Positions 9,560-17,083 of a stretch of 64,000 nt of DNA are shown here, piece after piece. This DNA is from Acidimicrobiales bacterium. Lineage in GTDB: Bacteria; Actinomycetota; Acidimicrobiia; Acidimicrobiales; Aldehydirespiratoraceae. Numbering within the stretch: the stretch's first letter is position 1; every line of letters starts with the position of its first letter. A model generated the notes under the pieces. The model was not told where the DNA came from, did not search any database, and saw nothing but the letters and a program-made list of their open reading frames with translations. The position numbers were made by a program, and so were the translations under genes. The stretch spans positions 248,001 to 312,000 of the forward strand of contig JAQWMR010000016.1 in NCBI GenBank assembly GCA_029246685.1. Direction: 5' to 3'.

Positions 9560-10753
9560 CTAGCCGAGTTCGGGGCCGTAGATGCCAACGAAGCTGACCA
9601 TTTCGCCCGGGTAGCCACCGAGGTTGTGGGTCAGGCCAAGGTTCCGGTCCGTCTCCGAGATCCGACGATCCTCGGGTGCCTCGCCGCGGAGCTGCAGCCA
9701 GACCTCGTAGAGCATCCGCAGGCCCGAAGCGCCGACCGGGTGGCCGAACGACTTCAGCCCGCCGTCGGTGTTGACCGGGAGACGCCCGTCGAGCTGGAAC
9801 GCACCGTCGAGCACATCCTGCCACGCAGCGCCCGGATCCGAGAAGCCGAGGTCTTCCATGAGGACCAGTTCGGTCGGCGTGAAGCAGTCGTGCACTTCCG
9901 CCATTGCGATCTCGATCTTGGGATCCGTGACGCCGGCTTGGGCGTACGCATCGTCGGCCGCCCACTTGGACTCGAGGAGCGCCGTGTAGTCGTAGTCCGG
10001 GTCGAGCGACCCGGCGCCAGTGCCGGCCACGAACGAGAGCGCCTTGATGTAGAGCGGGTTCGGGCAGTACTTGTGGGCGTCTTCGGCGCGGCACATGATC
10101 ACCGCGGCCGCACCGTCGGCGACACCGGCACAGTCGAAGACGGAGAGTTCACCGGCCACCGCAGCCATCTCGCAGATCTGTTCGGCGCTCGTCTCGCGCC
10201 GGAACTGCGCGAGCGGATTGCGGGCGCCGTTGAAGTGGTTCTTCTCCGCGATCTTGGCAACCGTGTAGCGAAGCTCGTCGCGGTCCACGCCGTACTTCTG
10301 CGAGTAGGACGGAAGGATGAGGCTGAACATCGCGGCTGCGGTGAGCGTGCGCTGCGTGCCATCGGTCGGAATCGGGAACGCGTTGAGGCCCTGGTAGCCG
10401 CCGTCCTTTACCTTCTCGGCCCCGAGCGCCATGACCACGTCGTATGCGCCGGATGCGACGGCATAAGCCGCGTTCCGCATCGCCTCGGAACCGGTAGCGC
10501 AGTAGTTCTCCACGCGGGTCACGGGCTTGCCTTGGATCTTGAGCGGGCCTGCGAGCGCGAGGCCCGACGCGGCGGACTGCGAGGTGCCGAACCAGAAGGC
10601 GTCGATGTCCTCCTGGGCAATACCGGCCGACGCATAGGTGGAGTGCGCCGCGTCGATGATCAGATCGTCGAGCGACTTGTCCCAGTGCTCGAGGAAGGGC
10701 GTACAGCCCATCCCGATGATCGCGACCTGGTCCTTGATGCCGTGCGAACCCAT
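9560..10753 (-). CDS. SCP-x-type thiolase (acetyl-CoA acetyltransferase family)
   Basis: A 397-residue thiolase-fold protein of the nonspecific-lipid-transfer (SCP-x) branch. The nucleophilic cysteine is in VENYCATGSE (Cys85), the HDCFTPTE motif and GHPVGASG (histidine near residue 340) are intact, and the C-terminal loop reads NLGGYPGE as in SCP-x and related aldolases rather than the CxG of biosynthetic thiolases. It would cleave or condense a 3-oxoacyl- or beta-hydroxyacyl-CoA. The start lies 1 bp after the stop of the ketosynthase/OB-fold gene (TGA-C-ATG), so the two are translationally coupled. In archaea thiolase and HMG-CoA synthase work together on a DUF35 scaffold, and actinobacterial steroid aldolases also need a DUF35 partner; the neighbour probably plays that role here. 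Confidence 0.92.
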   Translation of the reverse strand: MGSHGIKDQVAIIGMGCTPFLEHWDKSLDDLIIDAAHSTYASAGIAQEDIDAFWFGTSQSAASGLALAGPLKIQGKPVTRVENYCATGSEAMRNAAYAVASGAYDVVMALGAEKVKDGGYQGLNAFPIPTDGTQRTLTAAAMFSLILPSYSQKYGVDRDELRYTVAKIAEKNHFNGARNPLAQFRRETSAEQICEMAAVAGELSVFDCAGVADGAAAVIMCRAEDAHKYCPNPLYIKALSFVAGTGAGSLDPDYDYTALLESKWAADDAYAQAGVTDPKIEIAMAEVHDCFTPTELVLMEDLGFSDPGAAWQDVLDGAFQLDGRLPVNTDGGLKSFGHPVGASGLRMLYEVWLQLRGEAPEDRRISETDRNLGLTHNLGGYPGEMVSFVGIYGPELG

Positions 10754-10754
10754 G

Positions 10755-12200
10755 TCAGCTCTCTTCCCGTGCGGGCGGGCTCTGTTCGTTGGGTTCGCCC
10801 CTGACGGGTCGAACCTTCCAGAAGTAGTTGTGGATCTCGTCGCTGGTCGACAGTCGACGGAACGTCGGTTCGACACGACCGCCGATCTCCACCTCGTCGG
10901 GATCGACGTCGGTCAGTTCGAGTGGCGCCCGTCCGCCGCCCTGGAAGTCGACCACCGCGAACACCACCGGCGGGCTCGGCGAATAGACGAGCTTGTCGAC
11001 GGTGAAGCTGGCAATCATTCCCACGGTGTCGGCCATCGGCACCTGTTCCATATCGTCCACCGCGCCGCCCTTCTGGGAGACGCGGGCCGGCGGCATATGG
11101 ATCATTCCGCTGCTGCGGTCGCGGGTGCCGACGAAGCCGAACTTCCAGTCGCTCTTGCGATAGGCAGCGCTCGCGGACGTGCGCTGTGGCGCGGGACGGT
11201 TCGGCGGTTCCACCGCCACCATGCCTCGCCACGAGAGGAACTTTCCGTAGCTGACGGGAGCGCCGGCCGCGGCCTGGGCGGCGACGGGAGCGGACGAGGT
11301 GTAGTCGGCGATCGCGTCAGTGGTGCGGAGAATGATCACCTCGACGCCGTCGGCGAGCATGACGACTGCGATGGTCTGACCGGGCTCAGCCTGCTCGAGC
11401 GTGGCCGCGAGCAGCAGGCCCGCGTGGGCCGTGCCGGTGTTGCCGACGGTGCCGGACAGGTCGTCGACCATCTTTTCGGCGGCCGCACCGAACGTCTTCC
11501 CGCCGCGCTTGATCGCTCGAGCGTGGAGACCAGCGACAGCGAGATGATCGACCTGGTCGGCGTCGATGCCCGCGTCGGCGAGCGCCGCAGCGAACGCGTC
11601 TTTCATCAGGGGTGCGTAGGTCACCTCGCCGAAGCGCTCCTCCCACACTCGGCTGCGCTCGGCGCCCGGAACCCGCCAGCGCTCGAGGAACTCGTCGGTG
11701 GCCACACCACTGCCGACGTACTCGGCGATCAATGTGCCCGCGGTGTCGTCGCCGATGATCAGCGCGGCGGCGCCGTCGCCCCCGGCGGACTCATCGGCCG
11801 AGGTGGCCATGCCGTCGCGGATGTCGGACGACACCACGAGCGTCGTGGCGCCACCCTGGAGCGCGGTTCGGATCGTGCCGATACCGGACCGCAAGGCGCC
11901 ACCCATGTCGAGCGCGCCCACGCTGGGCTCGAGCCGAAGAGCGGCGTGGATGGCAGCGGCGTTCGTCTTCTCGAGATACGCCGGCGTGGAGGTGGCGAAC
12001 CAGAGGGCGTCGACCGTGGCGTCGCCGGCATCGCGCAGCGCGTTGCGCGCGGCCTCGGCGCCCATGGTGGTGGTGTCTTCGTCGAAGCTCGCCACGCTGC
12101 GAGTGCCACGTCCGCCACCCTTGCCGAACAGCGCCGCGATCTCGCTGCGATCGAGACGGCGATGAGGGATGTAGGCCCCGCTGGCGATGATGCCGCGCAT
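10755..12200 (-). CDS. Cysteine-free ketosynthase-III-like/OB-fold (DUF35) fusion
   Basis: A 481-residue fusion. Residues 1-310 follow the KAS III/HMG-CoA synthase fold (ALWFATSTPAYLEKT; histidine in GLHARAIKR; GNTGTAHAG with the asparagine), and residues 320-470 form a DUF35 OB-fold domain. The nucleophilic Cys position, normally D-x-x-A-A-C, reads DMGGAL, so Leu103 replaces it. In the OB domain the rubredoxin-like zinc ribbon has lost all four cysteines (GTRDRSSGMIHMPPARVSQK). The whole protein contains no cysteine, so neither catalysis nor zinc binding of the usual kind is possible. A scaffold or CoA-channelling partner for the coupled thiolase is the best inference. The ATG has AGGAG upstream; a 17-bp palindrome precedes it. 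Confidence 0.88.
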   Translation of the reverse strand: MRGIIASGAYIPHRRLDRSEIAALFGKGGGRGTRSVASFDEDTTTMGAEAARNALRDAGDATVDALWFATSTPAYLEKTNAAAIHAALRLEPSVGALDMGGALRSGIGTIRTALQGGATTLVVSSDIRDGMATSADESAGGDGAAALIIGDDTAGTLIAEYVGSGVATDEFLERWRVPGAERSRVWEERFGEVTYAPLMKDAFAAALADAGIDADQVDHLAVAGLHARAIKRGGKTFGAAAEKMVDDLSGTVGNTGTAHAGLLLAATLEQAEPGQTIAVVMLADGVEVIILRTTDAIADYTSSAPVAAQAAAGAPVSYGKFLSWRGMVAVEPPNRPAPQRTSASAAYRKSDWKFGFVGTRDRSSGMIHMPPARVSQKGGAVDDMEQVPMADTVGMIASFTVDKLVYSPSPPVVFAVVDFQGGGRAPLELTDVDPDEVEIGGRVEPTFRRLSTSDEIHNYFWKVRPVRGEPNEQSPPAREES

Positions 12201-12213
12201 GCATGCTCCTGAA

Positions 12214-12237
12214 TCTGACGAACGGTCAGAAATCCTA
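12214..12237 (-). promoter_or_regulatory. TetR-type operator over candidate promoter of the thiolase operon
   Basis: TCTGAC-5-GTCAGA (12214-12230) is a perfect 6+6 inverted repeat, 13 bp upstream of the ketosynthase/OB-fold ATG. A TAGGAT -10-like box (12232-12237, minus strand) directly precedes it, so a bound repressor would cover the transcription start. No matching regulator gene lies next to it. Confidence 0.45.
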
Positions 12238-12275
12238 CCGGTGCGAATCAGCGACCCCCGCAGCCTGATCGGACG

Positions 12276-12590
12276 TCAGAGTCCGGCTGCCGCACCGGTG
12301 AAGGCGCGAGGGTCAGCCGAACCGGCGAGCGTGCCGTGATCGGTGACCGTGATGAGGTGGGCGTGACCGAATTCGGCGTACTGAGCGCGCTGCACCTGAT
12401 GACCACGGTCTTCGAGCGAGGCGACGACGTCAGCGGGCACGCCGCCGAGCCATCCACCGCTGTCGTCGGAGGCGTTCTCGACCCTGTCGCCGCCCGAGTC
12501 GGACGCGCTGTCCGTCTCGGTCGTCGCGTCGCCACAGGCGGTCAGGAAGAGAACGAAGGCGAGGAGCAGGGGCAGGAGTCGCTGTTTCAT
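12276..12590 (-). pseudogene. Lipoprotein signal joined to gamma-glutamyltransferase tail
   Basis: A 104-residue open frame in two parts. Residues 1-50 are a lipoprotein signal (LPLLLAFVLFLTACGD) and an acidic linker. Residues 52-104 match the extreme C-terminus of gamma-glutamyltranspeptidases: a LEDRGHQV segment, an FGHAHLITV strand and the hallmark end GSADPRAFTGAAAGL (family: GxxDPRxxGxAxG). The catalytic large subunit and the autocleaving Thr are absent; intact enzymes have about 550 residues. The simplest reading is an in-frame internal deletion of a secreted GGT. The frame is still open, so a small lipoprotein may be made, but it cannot be an active GGT. Confidence 0.7.
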
Positions 12591-12638
12591 GAATAGTGAG
12601 ACGACGCTCCGGTCCGGAGGGTTCCCGCCGCCAACAAT

Positions 12639-13472
12639 TCAGGCCCTGAGCTGGGCAATCGTCGCGCGGGCCACCTCGAGATCTGTCGGGTTCGTGACGC
12701 CGACCCACGGCTCGTCTGTCGGCACGACGCCAACCGTCATCTCATCGTTCGCCATCAACTCGTGGACGACTGTGGGAAGGAGGTACTCCGCCTTCTCTTC
12801 GTCGCCATGCTCGGCGAGGAACTCGGCGAAGCCCCGTTCGAGATCGTCGAAGAGCCGGTGCGGGAAGGCCCAGAAGTTCATCGACGAGACGGTGTCGTCC
12901 GCAAGGGTCATCACCGGATCCGTGGACGTGATCGACCCGTCCGCTCGGCAGCCGATGCCGTGCGTCTCGACCAGGCTCGTCAGTCGGTCGCCGTCGACCT
13001 CGCAGACGCCGCGGCTGACCTCACCCTCCGAGGGAAGCGTATGAGCCATCCGGAAACCGGCCAGCAGCGCCTGATCGTCGGGAAGCTCCGCGGCGAGAGG
13101 CGCGACCGCTGCGTAGGTGCTGCGGCCGTAGTAGTCGTCGGCGTTCACCACGATGAACGAGCCGTCGACCTCCGGCGCCGCGGTCAGAACGGCGTGGCCG
13201 GTCCCCCACGGCTTGTCGCGAGACGGACCATGTTCGTTCTGGCGCACGTAGGCGATCTCGACATCGGGATGGCGCGGGTCGACATGGCGACGCACGTCCT
13301 CCTCGATGTCGCTGCGCACGATGAGGACGACCTTGTCTGCACCCGCCGCGGTGGCGTCGAGGACCGCGAAGTCGAGGAACGCCTCGCCGTTCGGGCCGAC
13401 CTCGGCGAGCTGCTTGGTTCCGCCGAATCGGGATCCGAGTCCGGCAGCCATGACGACCAAAGTGAGCGACAT
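12639..13472 (-). CDS. Sugar-1-phosphate nucleotidyltransferase-like protein
   Basis: A 277-residue nucleotidyltransferase with the GT-A-like fold. The nucleotide-binding signature reads VVMAAGLGSRFGGTKQL, PWGTGHAV is present, and VVNADDYYG supplies the metal-binding Asp; the C-terminal part ends with a substrate-side KAEYLLP region. It would transfer an NMP to a sugar or polyol phosphate; the exact sugar cannot be read. The ATG at 13472 is preferred over the in-frame 13508 because TAGCCT lies 7 nt upstream of it, as expected for a leaderless transcript. It follows the dehydrogenase gene by 138 bp on the same strand. Confidence 0.88.
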   Translation of the reverse strand: MSLTLVVMAAGLGSRFGGTKQLAEVGPNGEAFLDFAVLDATAAGADKVVLIVRSDIEEDVRRHVDPRHPDVEIAYVRQNEHGPSRDKPWGTGHAVLTAAPEVDGSFIVVNADDYYGRSTYAAVAPLAAELPDDQALLAGFRMAHTLPSEGEVSRGVCEVDGDRLTSLVETHGIGCRADGSITSTDPVMTLADDTVSSMNFWAFPHRLFDDLERGFAEFLAEHGDEEKAEYLLPTVVHELMANDEMTVGVVPTDEPWVGVTNPTDLEVARATIAQLRA

Positions 13473-13479
13473 CGCGGTC

Positions 13480-13485
13480 AGGCTA
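13480..13485 (-). promoter_or_regulatory. -10 box TAGCCT of the nucleotidyltransferase gene
   Basis: TANNNT box ending 7 nt before the ATG at 13472, the spacing seen repeatedly in this window for probable leaderless genes. Confidence 0.4.
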
Positions 13486-13515
13486 TTGGCCGACTCCCCC
13501 AGCGCCAAGGATTGC

Positions 13516-13610
13516 TACGGTTCGGCCATGACGGCCCCGCGTCCTGGCAGATCGGCGACACCACACTCACGGCGGTGGTCGAGGCGGATCAGCGTGGGGC
13601 TCGTCCATTC
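13516..13610 (+). pseudogene. Possible 5' remnant of a metallo-beta-lactamase-fold gene
   Basis: TACGGT (13516-13521) stands 6 nt before an ATG (13528), a full leaderless start. After four codons the coherent reading continues in another frame as SWQIGDTTLTAVVEADQ, which resembles the first strands of MBL-fold hydrolases (typically W-x-I-G-D-x-x-I-T). It stops making sense where the dehydrogenase gene ends. I read it as the 5' end of a frameshifted and deleted gene; the family is suggested by only about 17 residues. Confidence 0.3.
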
Positions 13611-14582
13611 TCAGCCGTGAGGCTCGAAGACGACTTTGATCGCGCCGGCCGCACGATCCGATGCGGCACCAAAGGCCTCAGTGGCCGCGTCGAGCGGGAA
13701 CCGGTGTGTGATCATCGCCGCGCCCAGATCCGGTAGCTCGGCGAGAAGCTGAGCGGCTCCGTCGATCTCTCGACCGTTCGGGGTGCGGCCGTACATCATC
13801 GCGGGAATCAGTTCGGCTTCCTGCATGAGCAGCCCGACGTCGACGCCCACGTCGCCCCAGAACGACCCGACCATGACGATCCGACCTTGGAAGGCCACGC
13901 GCTTGACCGCTTCCTTGAGGCTGGCCGTGCTTCCCACTGCGTCGAACACGACATCGAAACCATCGAGGCGCCCGTTGGAGTCATCGATGACGGACGCGCC
14001 GATCCGCTCGGCCGCGGCTCGCTGGTGGTCATGGCGGGCGGCGATGGACACGTCGTACCCGCGTCGGGACAGGGCGGCGGCCGAGGCGAGTCCGATGGGA
14101 CCGGCGCCGACGACCGCCACACGGTCGCGGGCGTCGAGCCGCGCTCGGTTGAGCGCGTGAACCGCCACGGCGAAGTTCTCGACGAGCGACGCGTCGCCGA
14201 TCGCCACGCCGGGAGCGAGCGGGACCAGTGCCTCGTCGGGTACGAGCATGTACTCGGCCATGCCGCCGTCGGCGCCCATCACGCCGAAGATCTCGACCGA
14301 GCCGCCGGTGCACCGGTGTCGATCGCCCTGGTCACACGAATGACAGGCGCCGCACGAGCGGAACGGCTCGATGGCGACCGCGGTGCCGTCGTCGAGGTGA
14401 CCGCTGATCTCGTGGCCGAGGACGGAGCCTTCGGCGAAGCCCATCTCGAGGAGGTGCAGGTCCGATCCGCAGATCCCGACAGCAGCGATCTTCACCCGAA
14501 CGTCGTCGCCCGTCCGCCCTGCGGCCGGCGTCGCCTCGTCGACCAGGGTCGGGACACCGTCGAGGACGCGGATGACCTTCAT
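13611..14582 (-). CDS. Zinc-dependent medium-chain alcohol/polyol dehydrogenase
   Basis: A 323-residue MDR-family oxidoreductase. Catalytic zinc ligands are in GICGSDLH and GHEISG; the structural-zinc cysteine cluster reads CGACHSCDQGDRHRC; the Rossmann motif GAGPIGLASA starts the NAD(P) domain. All expected residues are present, so it should be active and cytosolic. Its ATG follows the phosphatase stop by one base (TGA-C-ATG), making the pair an operon. The family includes sorbitol, threonine and inositol dehydrogenases; the substrate is not resolved by sequence. Confidence 0.93.
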   Translation of the reverse strand: MKVIRVLDGVPTLVDEATPAAGRTGDDVRVKIAAVGICGSDLHLLEMGFAEGSVLGHEISGHLDDGTAVAIEPFRSCGACHSCDQGDRHRCTGGSVEIFGVMGADGGMAEYMLVPDEALVPLAPGVAIGDASLVENFAVAVHALNRARLDARDRVAVVGAGPIGLASAAALSRRGYDVSIAARHDHQRAAAERIGASVIDDSNGRLDGFDVVFDAVGSTASLKEAVKRVAFQGRIVMVGSFWGDVGVDVGLLMQEAELIPAMMYGRTPNGREIDGAAQLLAELPDLGAAMITHRFPLDAATEAFGAASDRAAGAIKVVFEPHG

Positions 14583-14583
14583 G

Positions 14584-15189
14584 TCACCATTCGATCAGGT
14601 CACGGACGTGGTGGGTCTCGTTGACGGATCGAATCGTTCGGATCCCGTTGGACGCCGCCATCACGCGGTTGAGCCCGCAATAGTCGATCGTGAGCGACAG
14701 CGGATCCGGGAAATCGAGGATCGTGCGCAGGAAGATCGTGGTCACCATCCCGTGGCAGAACACGGCGACCTTCTTTGACTTGTTGGTGTCGATGATGTGC
14801 TGGAAGCCGCGGGTCACCCGTTCGGTGAACGGCTCGATGCCCTCGCTGAAGACGTGGTCCATGAGATCGCCTTCGAAGAAGTGGGCCGTGTCGGGGTCGT
14901 CCGGCGAGATCTCCTCGGCCGGCACGTAGACCGCGTTCTGGTTGTCCGATTCTTCGATATCGGACAGGAGCTCGATCTCCAGCCCGAGCAGCTCGGACGT
15001 GGGCATGGCGGTCTGATGCGCTCGGGTCATGGTCGAGGCGACGACGTGGTCGATGCCCTCGTGTTCGAGGAACTCAGCCGTGCGCTTCGCCTGCTGCTGC
15101 CCGATTTCCGAGAGCGGCGGGTCGGCCGAGCCGCCGTCTGTGACCACGTGTCGCTCAGGCCGGCCGTGTCGAATGATGTAGAGATCCAC
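14584..15189 (-). CDS. Histidine phosphatase family protein
   Basis: A 201-residue phosphoglycerate-mutase-like phosphatase. The N-terminal catalytic motif is IIRHGRPERH, a second arginine is in STMTRAHQT, a conserved Glu lies in EGIEPF, and the second catalytic histidine is in VAVFCHGMVT. The GTG start was chosen because the catalytic motif lies only six residues in; upstream in-frame sequence is the end of the MenH-MenC gene. It lies 25 bp after that gene and 1 bp before the dehydrogenase gene, so it may be part of the menaquinone transcript, but a role there is not implied. Confidence 0.9.
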   Translation of the reverse strand: MDLYIIRHGRPERHVVTDGGSADPPLSEIGQQQAKRTAEFLEHEGIDHVVASTMTRAHQTAMPTSELLGLEIELLSDIEESDNQNAVYVPAEEISPDDPDTAHFFEGDLMDHVFSEGIEPFTERVTRGFQHIIDTNKSKKVAVFCHGMVTTIFLRTILDFPDPLSLTIDYCGLNRVMAASNGIRTIRSVNETHHVRDLIEW

Positions 15190-15214
15190 GCCGGGGAGGC
15201 TACGGCGACAGGTG

Positions 15215-17083
15215 TCAGCGCGGCGAAACGGCGCCGATGCCGAGGCCGGCTTCGTCCGAGAAGCGAACGCGCCCGTCCACAATCGACAGCGGGGTGGCGA
15301 CGTCGGCGGCGAGCAGCCGGGACGTATCGAGCCCGTGAGCACCATGGAGACCGGCCGCCGCGGCGACGTGGGCCGCGTGGGCGGCGCCGACCGCACTGTC
15401 GATCATCGTGGTGACGATCACGTCCAGGCCGGCCCGTTGCGCCTCCGCGATCGCGATCATGGCGAAATCGTCGCCGCCGATCGCCTGGGGCTTGATCACG
15501 ACGGCGGCGATCGCGCCGGCATGGCCCCAGACCCGCCTGGTGTCCGGCAGCCCGTGGACGGACTCGTCGACCGCCAGTGGGATGTCGACCTCAGCCGCCA
15601 GCGCCGCAATCTCGTCGACGCCCCGCACCGGTTCCTCGCAGAGAGCGATGTCGTACTCGGCCATCCGGGTGAGCGCCGCCACTGCCCTCTCGTGGGTCCA
15701 GCCGCCGTTGGCGTCGAGGCGGATCGTGGCGTCGGGCGCTCCGGCCCTCGCCGCCGCGACTCGGGCGACGTCCTCTTCGATGGGCCACACGGCGACCTTC
15801 AGCTTCACGGTGCTGATCCCACGGCCCAGCATGGCGTCAACCTCGGCCACGACGCCTTCCGGAGCATCCGCCGACACCACGCCGTTCACCTCGACATCAT
15901 CGAGCGGCTCGGCCCGTCGGTACGTCGTCGCCAGGTGGTGACGGAGCGATACGCCCGCCTGGCGCGCTCGCAAGTCCAGCGCCGCGCCGGTGACCGCAGC
16001 GCGGGCCGGCAGCGTCCGCTCAGACAGCACCGGTTCGAGATCGAGTTCGGCAGCCGGCACGGCCCGAGGAAGCACCGCGCAGCAGGCGGCGAGCGTCTCC
16101 GGCGACCATCCCGGAAGCGGCGCCGCCTCCCCCCAACCGGTGATGCCGGCTTCGGACAGGGCGTAGAGAACGGTCTGGCGAACCTTGGTGGTTCCGCCGG
16201 CCGTCATCATGGGCGTGTGCAGCGGCATGCGAGCGTCGACGACCTCGACGCCTACCGCCCGGCCGAGTCGACTTCGCAGCACCTCGACCACGGCCACCGC
16301 GTCTTCGACATGAGCGGCATGCCCGACGCCGTCGATCACCGCGATCTCCGCGTCGGGCATCGAGCCCTTCAAGGCTTCCGCGATCCCTCGGAACTTCTCG
16401 TCTTCGCCACCCACCACCAACGTCGTGGGAACCGGACAGCCCCGCACCGCCTCGTGAAGTGGCGTCATCGATCCGGTGCCCGCGGCCCGCAGACTGCGGA
16501 CCAGTTCGCCGCCGTCATTGCCCATGCGCTGAGCCCGAAACTCGGCGAGCCGGTCCGATCCGAGCCGCGACTGCGTTGCGAACAACGGGTTGGCCATCCA
16601 GCGGTCAACGAACTGCTCCAGTCCGTCGGTCTCGATCGACGCCGCCAGCGCCTCGTCCGCCGCGACCCTGTCGGCCCGCTCCGCGTCGGTCGCGAGGCCC
16701 GCCGATGCGCCGATCAACGTCAGGGTTCGCACCCGTTCGGCGTGGCGGCAGGCCAGAGTCAGCGCGACCCGTCCGCCCATTGAGTAGCCGACCAGGTCGA
16801 TTCCCGCAGCGACATCCAGCTCGTCGAGCATCTCCAGCAGCTGGCCGACGATCTCGTCGACGGAGTAGTCCTCCGCGTATGCGCTCGAGGATCCGCCATG
16901 ACCGATCAAGTTCGGCACAATCACCCGACGATCGCCGGCGAGTGGCGCCGCGAGCATCTCCATCGTGGAGGAGTCGCCGGTGAAACCGTGAAGCAGCACG
17001 AGCGCCGACCCCTGGCCCCGATCCTCGACCCGCAGCGTGACGTCGCCGATCAGGTCGAGTTCGTGGACGACCGGAGCGGTCAT
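15215..17083 (-). CDS. menHC: MenH-MenC fusion (SHCHC synthase / o-succinylbenzoate synthase)
   Basis: A 622-residue bifunctional enzyme. Residues 1-255 are an alpha/beta-hydrolase of the MenH type (LHGFTGDSSTM, nucleophile GYSMGG with Ser101, GHAAHVED histidine) that eliminates pyruvate from SEPHCHC to give SHCHC. Residues 265-620 are an enolase-superfamily MenC domain (VKLKVAVWP lysine pair, RLDANGGW, CEEPV, VDESV and a second lysine in VVIKPQ) that dehydrates SHCHC to o-succinylbenzoate. The two steps follow each other in menaquinone synthesis, so the fusion couples them. The ATG overlaps the menD stop by 4 bp (ATGA). Cytosolic. Confidence 0.93.
   Translation of the reverse strand: MTAPVVHELDLIGDVTLRVEDRGQGSALVLLHGFTGDSSTMEMLAAPLAGDRRVIVPNLIGHGGSSSAYAEDYSVDEIVGQLLEMLDELDVAAGIDLVGYSMGGRVALTLACRHAERVRTLTLIGASAGLATDAERADRVAADEALAASIETDGLEQFVDRWMANPLFATQSRLGSDRLAEFRAQRMGNDGGELVRSLRAAGTGSMTPLHEAVRGCPVPTTLVVGGEDEKFRGIAEALKGSMPDAEIAVIDGVGHAAHVEDAVAVVEVLRSRLGRAVGVEVVDARMPLHTPMMTAGGTTKVRQTVLYALSEAGITGWGEAAPLPGWSPETLAACCAVLPRAVPAAELDLEPVLSERTLPARAAVTGAALDLRARQAGVSLRHHLATTYRRAEPLDDVEVNGVVSADAPEGVVAEVDAMLGRGISTVKLKVAVWPIEEDVARVAAARAGAPDATIRLDANGGWTHERAVAALTRMAEYDIALCEEPVRGVDEIAALAAEVDIPLAVDESVHGLPDTRRVWGHAGAIAAVVIKPQAIGGDDFAMIAIAEAQRAGLDVIVTTMIDSAVGAAHAAHVAAAAGLHGAHGLDTSRLLAADVATPLSIVDGRVRFSDEAGLGIGAVSPR

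Noticed and set aside
9272..10804. Long plus-strand frame opposite the thiolase
   Set aside because: Antisense of a well-conserved thiolase; no domain, no ribosome site, composition typical of a GC-rich shadow frame.
15190..15230. CAGGTGTCAGCG near 15210 as another dispersed repeat
   Set aside because: Only GGTGTCAG matches; the second arm and both flanking units are absent, so this is chance similarity.
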